DNA from: Cyclina sinensis
Lineage: Eukaryota > Mollusca > Bivalvia > Venerida > Veneridae
Direction: 5' to 3'
Length of the DNA: 64,000 nt
Assembly: GCA_012932295.1 (NCBI GenBank)
Contig: JAAONU010000011.1
Location: 18,191,252 to 18,255,251 of the forward strand
Under the pieces are notes generated by a model that saw only the letters and a program-made list of their open reading frames with translations, did not search any database and was not told where the DNA came from. The stretch's first letter is position 1, and every line of letters begins with the position of its first letter. Shown in pieces: positions 1-12,300 of the stretch. The translations under genes and the position numbers were made by a program.

Positions 1-352
1 GCATTTGTATACTCTGGCGAATCAGTTAACCATATAAGAGCACTGGTCTCAACTTCAGTTAAAATTCCATGCCCAAGAAGTAGTTCCCATATCCAGCCCG
101 TCTCATCTAATGTGTATGTATCAATCAACTGATTCGGATGTTCACTGTTAGACACAATTTCCGCGCTTTCAAATGAAAACCGATCTGTCTTTAACAAGTT
201 TACTTTGACAATTCGTATTTGGCTATTCTCGGAATAGATAGTTCCTGCAAATCGTGTTGCTGTTTCATAAAGTAAAGAGGATCGATCTACAGGTATTATG
301 TCAGAGCTAGGCACAAATATTGCGATAGTTCTATTTTGTTGTTGTTGGCATT
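1..352 (-). CDS. Gene A exon 32 (partial): unassigned, possibly VWA-like
   Basis: The acceptor TTTTGCAG is followed by 117 open codons running off the window. The sequence [20 protein letters not shown] has an early hydrophobic strand with a DxS-like spot. Later strands ([23 protein letters not shown]) alternate hydrophobically as in a Rossmann-type von Willebrand A fold. A classical MIDAS motif DxSxS is not present. The assignment is a guess; the exon itself is supported by phase. Confidence 0.5.
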
Positions 353-3300
353 CTGCAAAATAAAAATCACAAAATGCCTTGCAAGAAATTTAGTTCTCAA
401 CTAAGCTAAAATTCCAATCACAATTATATTGCTTAAAGAGTTTGTGAACTGTGCTTAGTAAAAAGAAACATATGGCTTTAATAAAGTAATTTAAAACATA
501 TTCTAAATTTAAAAGAAATATGTAAACGATTACCTATACTAGTATGCTACCTCTAAGTATCTCTCTAAATATATTACATTGATTTTCCTGGTGCTTTTGA
601 GAGTTAAGCTTCAATGATGGGTTGATTACTCTTAAATGAATCTATACAAGAGGGTCATGATGGCGCTAAATCACTCACCTGAGCCAATAACTCTGGAGCC
701 CCTGATGGGATCAGGTTGCTTCAGTGAAAAAAAAAGATAGATTGTTTTGTGAAAGTTTGATTGAAAATGAATTGAATGTAGGCATAACAATACGACGTTA
801 AGTAGAAAAAAAATAACCTCTGTAATTTTGACCGCAGCGACTTCAAACCCCACCCAGTGGCAGAGGTCTATACAAGGACACTACATACCCAGTTTCTAAG
901 GTATTAGTCCGTAAATGTGGGCTTCATAACAAAAAGAAGAAAAGTCGACTTGTATCCTTGACCACAGTGAATGGTAGAGGTTCATGGAAGGTGCCTATTA
1001 ACCAAAATATTTAAAATATTGGGCAATTAATAAAGGCTATATGACAAAAAGAAGATAAATATATTCTTAGCCTAGTGACCTTGACTCTACTGACTTTAAA
1101 CCCTACTTAGTGGTTGAGGTCTATGCCAGGTGACTACATACCAAATATCTAAGATATCGGTCAATGAATAAGGGCTACATAACCAAAACTATAAAAATAT
1201 GTTTGTAGCCTAAGTGACTTTGATTGCAGTGAAGGACTGAGGTTCATGGAAGGTGCCCTTACGTATCTGTCTATAAATAAAGGCTCTTTGACAAAAAGTA
1301 GAAAAATCTAACATTAGCATTAGTGAATTTGACCTTTACCCAGTGACCTCAAACTCCACCTACGGATAGGGGTCCTTGCAAGTTACCTATATACCAAGTA
1401 TCTCAGATATCGATCAATAAATGAAGACTCTACCGTAAAGAGATTTATAAGTCTATTTTTAGCCTTGATGATCTTGACCTTAGCTAAAGTGAATCGCAGA
1501 GATTCTAAGATATCTGTAAATAAGTAAAGGCTCTGTGACAAAGATCTTAAAAGTCTATCTTTTAGCCTTGGTGACCCGGGGGCAGGGCCAATTTTGACCC
1601 CAGCGCCAAGATCTGAACAAACTGGTAGAGGTCTACCAGGCCATGTTACACATGAAATATCTTCTCATTAGAGCTTACATGAAGGTTTTTTTCTATGCAA
1701 ATCTTTACAAAAATCAAGTGCTCCTGAGCAGAAGTCAGTTTTGACCACAAGAACATAATGTGAACAATCTTGCTAGAGGACTACTTGGTTATGCTCCAAA
1801 ATATCTAAGCACCAGGCTTTTAGTTTAATTTAGAAGATTTTCGAAGTTTTCCCTATACATTATTTAAGCTTTTATTAAATCAATTGACATCTTGGGCGGA
1901 GTCATTTATGACCCCATGGGCATTTTTTGAACAATCTTTATAGAGGAGCTTTAAGTGAGCCTGTATGTAAAATATCAAATCCCAAGGAACAGTAGTTTCA
2001 GACAAGAAGATAATTTAAGGTTTTTCCCATATATGTGTTTATATAAACAAGTGACCACCGGGGCGGTGTCAATTTTGACCCAAGGGAAATAATTTGAACA
2101 TTTTCGTAGAGATCTACTAGACAATGCTTTGTGCAAAATTTTAGAACTTTGGGTCTTGTGGTTTCAGAGAAGAAGATTGTTGTTATTTATTTCTATGTAA
2201 AACAAGGGCCTGACCAGTTTTGACTTCAGGAACATATTTCGAACAACATGCGATCACATTAGCTCACATTGGCACGTTGTGCTCAGGTGAGCTAAAAATA
2301 AACCATGCATAGAATTGAGGTGCAATTAATCTTATAGGTATAATGGTACAATGACTCCGTTGGCAGTTTATAACATTATAAGTAAAAACTAACCACATTC
2401 TTTTTCATCTTCACCTTGTGGACAGTCAATACGGCCATTGCATATATAGAACATGGGAACACAGAAACTGTCAGGACATTTAAAATAGTGTTGCGGGCAA
2501 AGTATTTTTTCTGAAAAAGAAAGTTAATTGCTAAAATCTATGCTTACACAGGTATTTCGAAGCCAGACATCAAAAAGAAAATATTATCAAAATTTATAGC
2601 CGATGTTTCAAGATTTGTTTTCTTCAAAAAATGAAACAGCTATAATGTTGCTTAAATGATGACATGTTATTCAAGTGATAAATTTTTATCTTATAGGAGA
2701 TTCGGTTAAAAGAGCATTACAGAATATAGCATTAGTTGTTGTTTATACAAGTAAGTAGTTTGACTTACCGCAGTTTTGCAAATGATTAAAATTCCGACAA
2801 CTGTCTATTATGCCATTTTCGTCACGGTCATAAATGCACATTTTAGAACGGTCAACAGATTTTCCCTTTGAACAATATATTTTTTCGTTCCAGTTATTCT
2901 GATCTGAAAATATACTTGTTAATGATTTATCATTCAGTCATGTACGTTTTGCATATACTAGGGCCACACTTAAGGCAACATTTCAACAGATTGAAGATAG
3001 ATGAAGAAAAAATAATTTTGACTCAAGGGAAAAAGGCACTCGGACAATGTAAAAGAAATTCCCAAAACCCAGAAGTCTAATACATTACACTTCCTCTATA
3101 TGCATACATTACACTTCCTCTATACGCATGCATTACACTTTCTCTCTATATATAGATTACACTTCCTCTATACGCATGCATTACAGTTCCTCTACATGCA
3201 TACATTACACTTCTTACACTTCCTCTATACGCATACACTACACTTCCTCTATATGCATACATTACACTTCCTCTATACGCATGCTTTATACTTCCTTTAT

Positions 3301-6300
3301 ATGCATACATTATACTTCCTCTATACGCATGCATTACACTTCCTCTATACGCATACATTACACTTCCTCTATAAAAAATACATTACACTTCCTCTATACG
3401 CATACATAAAACTTCTTCTATACGCATACATTACACTTCCTCTATACGCATGCATTACACTTCCTCTATACGCATACATTGGTACAAAATAATGTAAAAC
3501 CAACTGTAGCCTAAAATTGTTCCAGCTGGATTTTCTGTTTGTATGAGCATCTACAATTGAAGAAGGTTATTCATCACGATAAGACTCAAAAATAAACTTA
3601 AAGTTGCATGAACACAACCACAAACAAGATTTTATCAATATCTCCTTGAGTGAAAAATATAAAGGCCTCTAATTCTGATAAAGATATGCACAATAAAAAT
3701 GAGGGAAGAGTATGACACAAAAGATTTTCTCCGTACCCCGTACAGAAATAAGTCCTATAATTCTGATAAAAAAAATGGACCCAACAGAAATTCCTTTCTT
3801 AACGATCTGTTTCAGGAAATTTATCCGAAAGAAGAATGAGAACTTTGACACACGTACGTACGGACAGAGAAGACCGACCCTTCCTGCCTCCAAAAAAGCG
3901 GAGACATTAAAATTAAATGTTTCAATATTCAGCTTAAATTGCAACAATATATAAGCAGCTAGATATAACGCTGGGGGAAATGAAATGTGAATTTCAAGAG
4001 GTCTAGACCTAAGCAGTCACAACACATGGCAATCATAATGCAATGAAAAATATCGTATAAAACGAACAATACACATATAATGTATAGAAATGATAGGGAA
4101 ATGAAAGAATTGACTTTGAAATTGTATATGCATATATACGTAATCATCTTTTTGTGAAACTTCAATATAGCATATCAGTTTGCACTTGAAACTAGCAATA
4201 ACACCTCATCATAATTTGTTTTGTGAAAATCAGAGTCGTAGACCTACCATGTACAACAATTCCATAAAGTTTTAGTGTCTTGGGGTTAATTACTTTTGCG
4301 TCATTGATCTGTAATTAATTTGCAGTACTTGTGAGCTTGGTTCCAATAAGCAAGAAGTAACAGTAGAAGTCTTCTATAAAAATGCCTAAACTAAATACCA
4401 AGTACATAGTTTCCTGGCCAGTGAGTTCTAATGTTACTGATCATAAATCTTTTTCAAAGTTTAAGCCCATGTGCACTTGACCTTTGACCGATTGAACCCT
4501 AAACAAATCGGAACCATTGACTTTTCATGCTTAATTAACCAGTAAAGTTTGAGAAACCTGAGTTCAGCTGCTCTCGATTACAGTTCAAAAACACATTATG
4601 TTGCATCAGATCACTAGGTTCAAATCAAGGCAAGAAATCCACATGTCACTTCTGCCTAAGACTTAACAAGTCGGTATAAAGTAATAAAAAAACTAATCTT
4701 ACCACATTGATTATGCATCTCGCAATCGATATGAAAATGTTCTTCTATTCCTCTAATACACCAACGCATTTGCTTAACAGACTTCATACCTCTCGTACAA
4801 AACGTTGTGTTTACCCAAAAATTCAAACCTTAAAAAGAAATTATAATCTTGTAATAATTTACAACAGTCCATATAAATCTATGTAAATTGTGATATCTCT
4901 AGAATAAACAATATGTCTGAGAGTAGCTTTCATCTGGGTATGTATCACATAGCATTTCGGTAAAAATGTAACGATTGAAGTTATCCCCTCTCCTTCTAAC
5001 CTACGTCTTAACATTAATAAAAGGTACTAATAATTTATTTATTTATTTATTTTATAATTAAGAAGAGTTATTACAATGTTAATTTTCGGTTTTCTAAAGT
5101 CTTAACACGATCTGCTTATAAGAGAAGACTGTAACTCAATGCTTTTTACTTGTTATATTTCTAAATTGTTGGCTTTGGTGTGCATAGGAATCATTATGAA
5201 TACATGTCTTTATTACTTAAAAATATGTACATGTATAATCTTAAAAAAATGAATAAATAAATAAATAAATATTTGCAACAAAGCTCTTTAAGTTATATTT
5301 GTCATTCTCTGACTGATTTTATGCTCTTACCTTTGACACACTGGATATTGTCGATATGTATTCGATCCTTAGATCTATTGAACGTATCTTGCAAATATAT
5401 TATGTCCTCCCGTAAGGCAAAATTCTGTTTCAAACTAAAAACAAACATCTTAATACTTTTTGACAAACATTATTATCACATAATATCCTAAGAATAATTT
5501 GAAAATAATTCGAGTTATTTCCAGTTTCCCATTGTCACTGTTTCCTATATAATTTGTGAAAATCTTTTCTTTGACCGGTTTAATATATTGTACTAAAAAT
5601 ATTAAGTATTCCTTAATAAAGAAACAGTTGTTATTGAAAAATTAAAATCAAAGTTTTGTCTTTCAGACTTAAGCAACGAATCGCATATCTGAAAACCAAG
5701 ATTTCTCTAAAAACATAAAATATATGAAATAAAAATCTAATACATAAAATTACGAAGGCTGAAGTCAGAGACGATCTGACTTTGAGAGGTTTCAGTTGAT
5801 TCGTTCCTTAAAACCATTACTCGTTGCATTTCTCGATGTGGGACTTGCTGTATCTGAAATAATCAAAACAATTTCAGACTAGAAAAAATACATTTACCAT
5901 CAGCCTTTGATTTTTATTTAAAGAAATGAAGCTCGTTTTCCGAATGACCTCGCTGACGTAGGGCAAGGCGTTTCCACATTAAATCCATGACCCCTAACTG
6001 ATCGTTACGTGACAAAAAAACAAAACTTCAGCAAGTGACTTTGAATACAAAGATACAGAAAAACATAAAAGTAACTGCTAACATTTTCAGTTAAACCAAT
6101 TAAACTCTAAATTAATTCTAGTAAGACTTTTACTCTTTAAAATTATTAAATAACCAAAATTATGTTTATAAAAAACTAAACCCAGAATTTAGCCTTTTAT
6201 TGCATAAAAATGACAGGAACGTAATGTTATTGGAAAAACTGCTTTGGTATTGCTAGTCTGGTTCCCGGACATAATGTACGTAGTGTCAGGGGAAGGAACT

Positions 6301-9300
6301 CCAGACTTTGGTATTGCCCTCTCCATAGCGCATATATTCACCGACACAACAAAATGGATCACTCTAATGGGGGAGGGAAGTACAGGGTCAGTAATATATT
6401 TTGACTCAATTTATCAGCAATTAAGGACGACTGTAACATTAAAGCTAAGCCAATTATACTCCAAAAAGAACACTTTCTTATTGTTCTAGAGCTCAATCTC
6501 ATTAAATGAATAAAAGACTACCGGTCGTGAGCATATATAACCATAGTTGTCAGCATACTGCAAGACTAATGGTATGTTAGGAACATCCAGAAAATAAGCA
6601 TCTGATCCAAGCCGCCTCCAGTCATTGTTCAAATATTCCATAGTTATGTATCCTGATGTCTGATTGAAACTGCATCGTGTCCTATAGCCTGGTGTACCTA
6701 CCAATGTAAATAAACATTCATTTATGCGTCATCGAGTAAACGAAATCTTTAACAATTACTTCTAATTTTGAGATTCAAATTATGTGAAGGTTTTTGGTGG
6801 AAGTTTCTTTTGCATTTTCGCCAGAGTGAAAGACATGATGACAAATAAAATAGCACATTTATGAAGTGCAACGGTCATTTTGGATTGTTGAATGTGTCCA
6901 ACGGTAGAGTAAGTGTTTATTCATAGCAAAAGGTCTAAAAGATCTTCTGGAACACGCTCCTTTGTCTTAATTTCATAACGAGTTTGTATGTCAAATTTAA
7001 ATATTCGAAACTGAGGGAATAGTACACGTCCCCACGAAGAAAAAAAGTATCTGGTATTTCATAATTGTTTACGTTAGCTAGTTTGTAGTAAAATATCGGT
7101 ATCTAAAAACCTGAAGTACTGCGAGCTATAAGATGTCTATTATTTCCTTTTTTCTCGATTGTTAGAAAAATCTCAAATCTTCAAGAGGACTTAATTCTGC
7201 AACACATAGACTGATAACGTATGATCGACACATTTACACAACGCAGTGAAAACAAATGTAAAGTACCCGCTCCCTTTGACATACATGAACGACCGACTAA
7301 AGGGTGATTCCAGAAGAAAAAGGAATGTTCATCGGGAGTATAATAACATATATTTACAGAATAAACGGTATTGAAAGAAATAGAGCAAGCGATATTAAAA
7401 GAATTAGAGCAAGCGGTATTGATATAATTAGATTAAACGGACTGAAAGAATTACACGTAGTAACTATGATAGATATATCAAAGCTATGTACCTGTCAGGT
7501 ATATTCCATCTTGAGTTAACCCGTGAATTAGAGCAAGCGGTATTAAAAGAATTACAGCAAGCGGTATCAAAAGAATTAGAAGAAGCGGTACTGAAAGAAT
7601 AACACGTAGTAACTATGATAAATATACCAAAGCTATGTACCTGTCAGGTATATTCCATCTTGAGTTAACCCGTCAAGCCACACATCATCACATGTTTCAT
7701 AGATATGGTTACACGAGTTTTCATCTGAACCGTCAATGCAGTCAATGTGGTTATCACACACCAAACGTTTAGAAACACAAGATCTGTCGCCGCATTGGAA
7801 TGCTTCCTCCGAATTGCATTTCTCTGAAGAAATAAAAACAAATATGGGACCATAATGACTCTATAAAAGCCACCAGGACAATGAAGCCATATCATAATCA
7901 AATTTACCTTACTTTTTGTCTACATGCAATTCATTTTTTAATTACTTTATATTTATTCTAAACTATTCATATTAAAATTATTTCAAGCTGGTCAAAGCCT
8001 AAAGCTTGACGTTGTTCTTCTTAAACTCATCCATATCAAAATATATATATATCTAAAAGATGTTTTCTAATACTTAAAAGAAATGTTTTATAAGGAAGAA
8101 GACATCTGACCGACTGTTAGGGCATTCCTCAACGATTTTACTTTTTTGTCAACGGTTAAACTCTATTAGTATTATTTCACATATTGCATTGTTATATTAT
8201 GGTACAACAACTAATGTATTGCACCGTTTGAATGGTTCTTGTGCCCCAGCGGAGAACACCATTTTTAACATTTTATTACTTCTTGTATGTATGGTTTAAC
8301 GTCGAGAGCGGATGAAGCTTTATCAGAATAAAAACAAGATATATATATCCTAAGCCTTTTTCCGTTTGGGAAATTATCAATATTATTACTTTACCACAAA
8401 AGTTTTCGTCGCTCCCGTCTCTGCACTGCGTGTAAGAGTCACACCTTTGTGAGGTTGGAATGCATTGGCCATTGTCACATCTGAATTCCTTTTCGGAATC
8501 ACAGTTGGGAAATTCTTCGGAAATAATTAAAATTCATGATAACACTAAAAACCTATAATTAGTGATAAAACGTTACTCAAGCCAAAGGAAACCTAGTCAG
8601 TTTGTAACATTCGATTGTTATCAAAATATCTATTAAGTAATTCTTTTTCACCATATTCAATTCTGCAATATTACTACAATGATTGAAATTATTATCTGCA
8701 AACAAAGATTTTATTTTTAAGAAAAACATGTACCAACTTTATTTTAAGATTTCTCGTATTCCCCAAAAATCGATAAAATCTCTTGAAGACGAGTTTAAAC
8801 TTACCACAGAATTCATCTGAGGCATCATTGCAGTCGGCTTTGAAATTACAAACTTTGTTCATTTGTATACAACGTCCGTCAGAACACGTAAATTCGTCAT
8901 CACCACACTGTTCCTTGGCTTATTATGAAATAGAAGTGGAATGTCATTATGTCAGCGTTGTTCATGGAGACCAAATAATATAGAGTCAAATTATCTTTCT
9001 TTAGATCATAAAGTCTTGAAAAGAATGCATTTTTTACTTTTTTACACATCCGTAAAAAATTATTTTATGTCTTAGGTAAAAGAGAAAATATTGACAAATT
9101 AAAAACAATATGTACTTTATAACTCCGTTTAAGTTTTATCATAATGATACAAAAAGCTGACTTTTGTCAATGTCATTTCATGAAGCACTATATACCGTTA
9201 GAAAGCCCCGTTTGTTCACACAAAAAAGGAAAGAAGTTCCATGAGACCGATAGGATAATTTTCACCATTTTCCATTGAAAGAAAACCTAATCAGTATTAA

Positions 9301-12300
9301 TCACGTATCTGTGGTCTTTAGGGGATCTTTAGCAATGTCCAGTAAAAGAGGATGTCATTAACATATCTGAATAATTTGTTGACGAGTCCCTTAGATATCT
9401 AGGCTAAGACTGTTTCAGTTTGAAATTTTTTTACTATACGAGCAACACTTATTGTTAGTTGACATTTTTACAAAAATTCATAGAAATTGACAGAGATTGT
9501 CCTTTCAAATGTTTATACTGTATTTAACTAGATCGTATATTCCACTAAGAATATAGCATCCCTGATTAAAAAAAAATTTCCAAATTATCCAAGACTGAAT
9601 GTCAAAGTGGTAAATTTGGCACTTACACGTGGTGCAATTCTTCTCATCTGATCCATCCAGACACTCAATGATATTGTTACATTTCACAGTATGTGACATC
9701 CACTCTCCGCTACCACAACTATATAATGTCACAGGGTCTTTTGGCAGTTGTGAGGGCTCATCTTTAAAAATGAACATGCACTTTTCGATCGATTTTTTAT
9801 TTTTTTCCCAAATAATGTGTGATAGCAGTACTGCCAATAACTTTAAAACTTCCGAAACACGCTAACTGTTGCGTAACACACGGGCTATTTAACGTCTTGT
9901 CGAGTACAAAAGGGATAATTATTGCCTCTTACATTAACATGGCACATTAACTTAAGTAGTCCGGAAAGAGTGAAAAGATTAATGACTTTGTGAAGAATTG
10001 ACTAGTCTATTTAAATGGTGCAAACTCTGAAACGATCTGATAATATCATTGTAACTTTATAAAATGAAAGAAACATTTCTACTTAATCTTAGATTTCAGA
10101 ATCTCATAGACGCATTTATGTTGATGTTATTTTTCAGGGAGTATGAATGAATTTAAAATGGGAGAATTGTTCTGTTATATGATACACATTTAAATGATAA
10201 ACCCTTACTACTCTGTATTTGCTACATGCTCGCCACTGGTCATCGGACAGTCGGTTAAATGAATATAACTGAAAGCATTAAAATTATAGCCATGCATTTA
10301 AACATTACGTTTAACTTGTTACAGAACCCCAAAACAAAAGTAAACACATACCGGATAGACATTTTTTAATTTGACAATAGTCCCATGGAACCATCGGATT
10401 CATAGTGAAACACCAGGGTGTGTGATCACCGTCCGGAGAACGACAGTGATTAGAGGCCTCACTTATAGTTCTATCGGGGTAATATTTCCGTTTTGTAAAC
10501 GAGTGTTCGTTTGGTACTTGGGTGGTCCATTTTTGACAAGTGTAACCGTATCGTGTCCATGATATATTCCCTCTGTATTCAGATGCGGTTGTTTCGTAAC
10601 AATCATGCAAAGATTCTGTAATTGATATTTTATTAAACACAAAATGCATTACATTATCGATTATTTATAAGTTAAATAACTCTTATTTAAGCATCTACAG
10701 TTACTTAAAGTGATTGACTCACAGATGGGTCGATGTTGCATAAAAAAGAAAATGTTCATACATATAAAAATTCAAGATGTACTTGTGAAGAAATATCTGA
10801 ACTTAGTTACTGTCCCAGTTTTTGTTACAGGAATACATCATAATATAAAGTTATTTTTTACATTTTTATCGGCAAAAATTTACCGCGTTAGTCACGGGGT
10901 AGATACTTTGTTTATATTGTTAATATTGACATTTTAATTGAACATTCCACAATAGCTCGATCAATGGTTTAGGTCGCTGTACTTCATTTTATTGTCCTGA
11001 CGGGCATGGGTTCGAATCCTGTTCAACTCAAATTCTTTTTTTCTTCAGTTTTCATGATGTTTAGAAGCATAAAAGTAAGTTATTTCCCATAGTATATTAA
11101 CTTCTCTTTAATTTCAAAGAAAAGAATTTTACAGTTAAATTCTGACTCTGTGGCTTTAATAATCTCTACATGAAAAGCAGGTAAGGGTAGCGTGTAATAA
11201 TCAGTTTAACCTGAAAATCGAATTTTGCCTATTTGATTTTTTCTTTACATATCTGTTGTATGCTGGAAACGTTAAACAAAAAATTGTGAAATACTGAAGC
11301 AAATATCTCTACCACTTTAAAGTTTTTACCACCGACATTACGGAAACCACAACAGAGCCGACTAACCTTTCGGTTTCTTTTCTAACAGATGACCAAATTT
11401 AGTCTCACAGGCGACGAATATGCCTAAATATTGTAAATCACAAGCTTCAGTCTCCCACGTATTTTCTTTTGCAACTGTTGTTACATGTAAAGTCATCTTT
11501 GTGCATTGCTTTAATAGTATGTCCAAAGGCTGGCCTTCGCTCCTGTGCAAAATATCAGATATAAATCGGGTAATAAAAGTGGCAAACAGAAGGTAGTATA
11601 GACAGACCCTTTATAAGTCATACTTAAGTTTGATTCAATACTTTATATTTTTAGTACAAATAGTGTATAATTTCTGTGTTCATTACACAATTGGTAAGTG
11701 TAATGTATTAAGTAAAATGGTAAGTTACAGTTAAAATAGCTCACTAAATTGTGTTCCTAGTAATGAACGAACCAAAAAAAAAATCATGTTTACCCTATAT
11801 AATAATACTTCTAATAACAATATCCTTATTCTGCGAAGGTTACTTGTTACGACATTCAATGAAATTAAAATAATCTTATTTACAATAATAATCAAGTTAT
11901 AACAAGATAAATTAATTTATGAGTCTCGGGATACAATATGAAACGATTTTTTTGTGTGCTCTTCGGCAATCAGACAGATAAATGTGATCTAGAAAAATCA
12001 GCAGCAAGAAAAAAATGTTGCTAGCGCCCTCTTTGGCCTTTTTCTTTGTCAGAGTCAAAGGACGTAGTGCATTGGTTAAGTAGTTGTACTACGCCTCAGC
12101 TTGGATGGCTCAGTAGCAATTTCATATAATATCATGCAGCGGCTCATTTTCATTCATTATGTAGTATGGCTAGTCTTTTCCATTTTATGCCAGTCTCTTT
12201 TGTTCCTACCGTCGCGTTCTTTCTGATTTGACTCCAAGTGCGCTGGTCTCAGTAAGGTCATTGAGTATCTATCATTTTTGCTGTACAATGCAATAAGCTT

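Noticed and set aside
3081..3480. CRISPR-like array
   Set aside because: Units are directly adjacent without unique spacers, and the setting is eukaryotic.
3100..3492. 130-codon open frame of LHFLYTHA repeats, and its antisense partner
   Set aside because: Purely the product of a 24-bp satellite; no splice support or domain.
10953..11030. Functional tRNA gene
   Set aside because: B box is good but the acceptor and anticodon stems do not pair.
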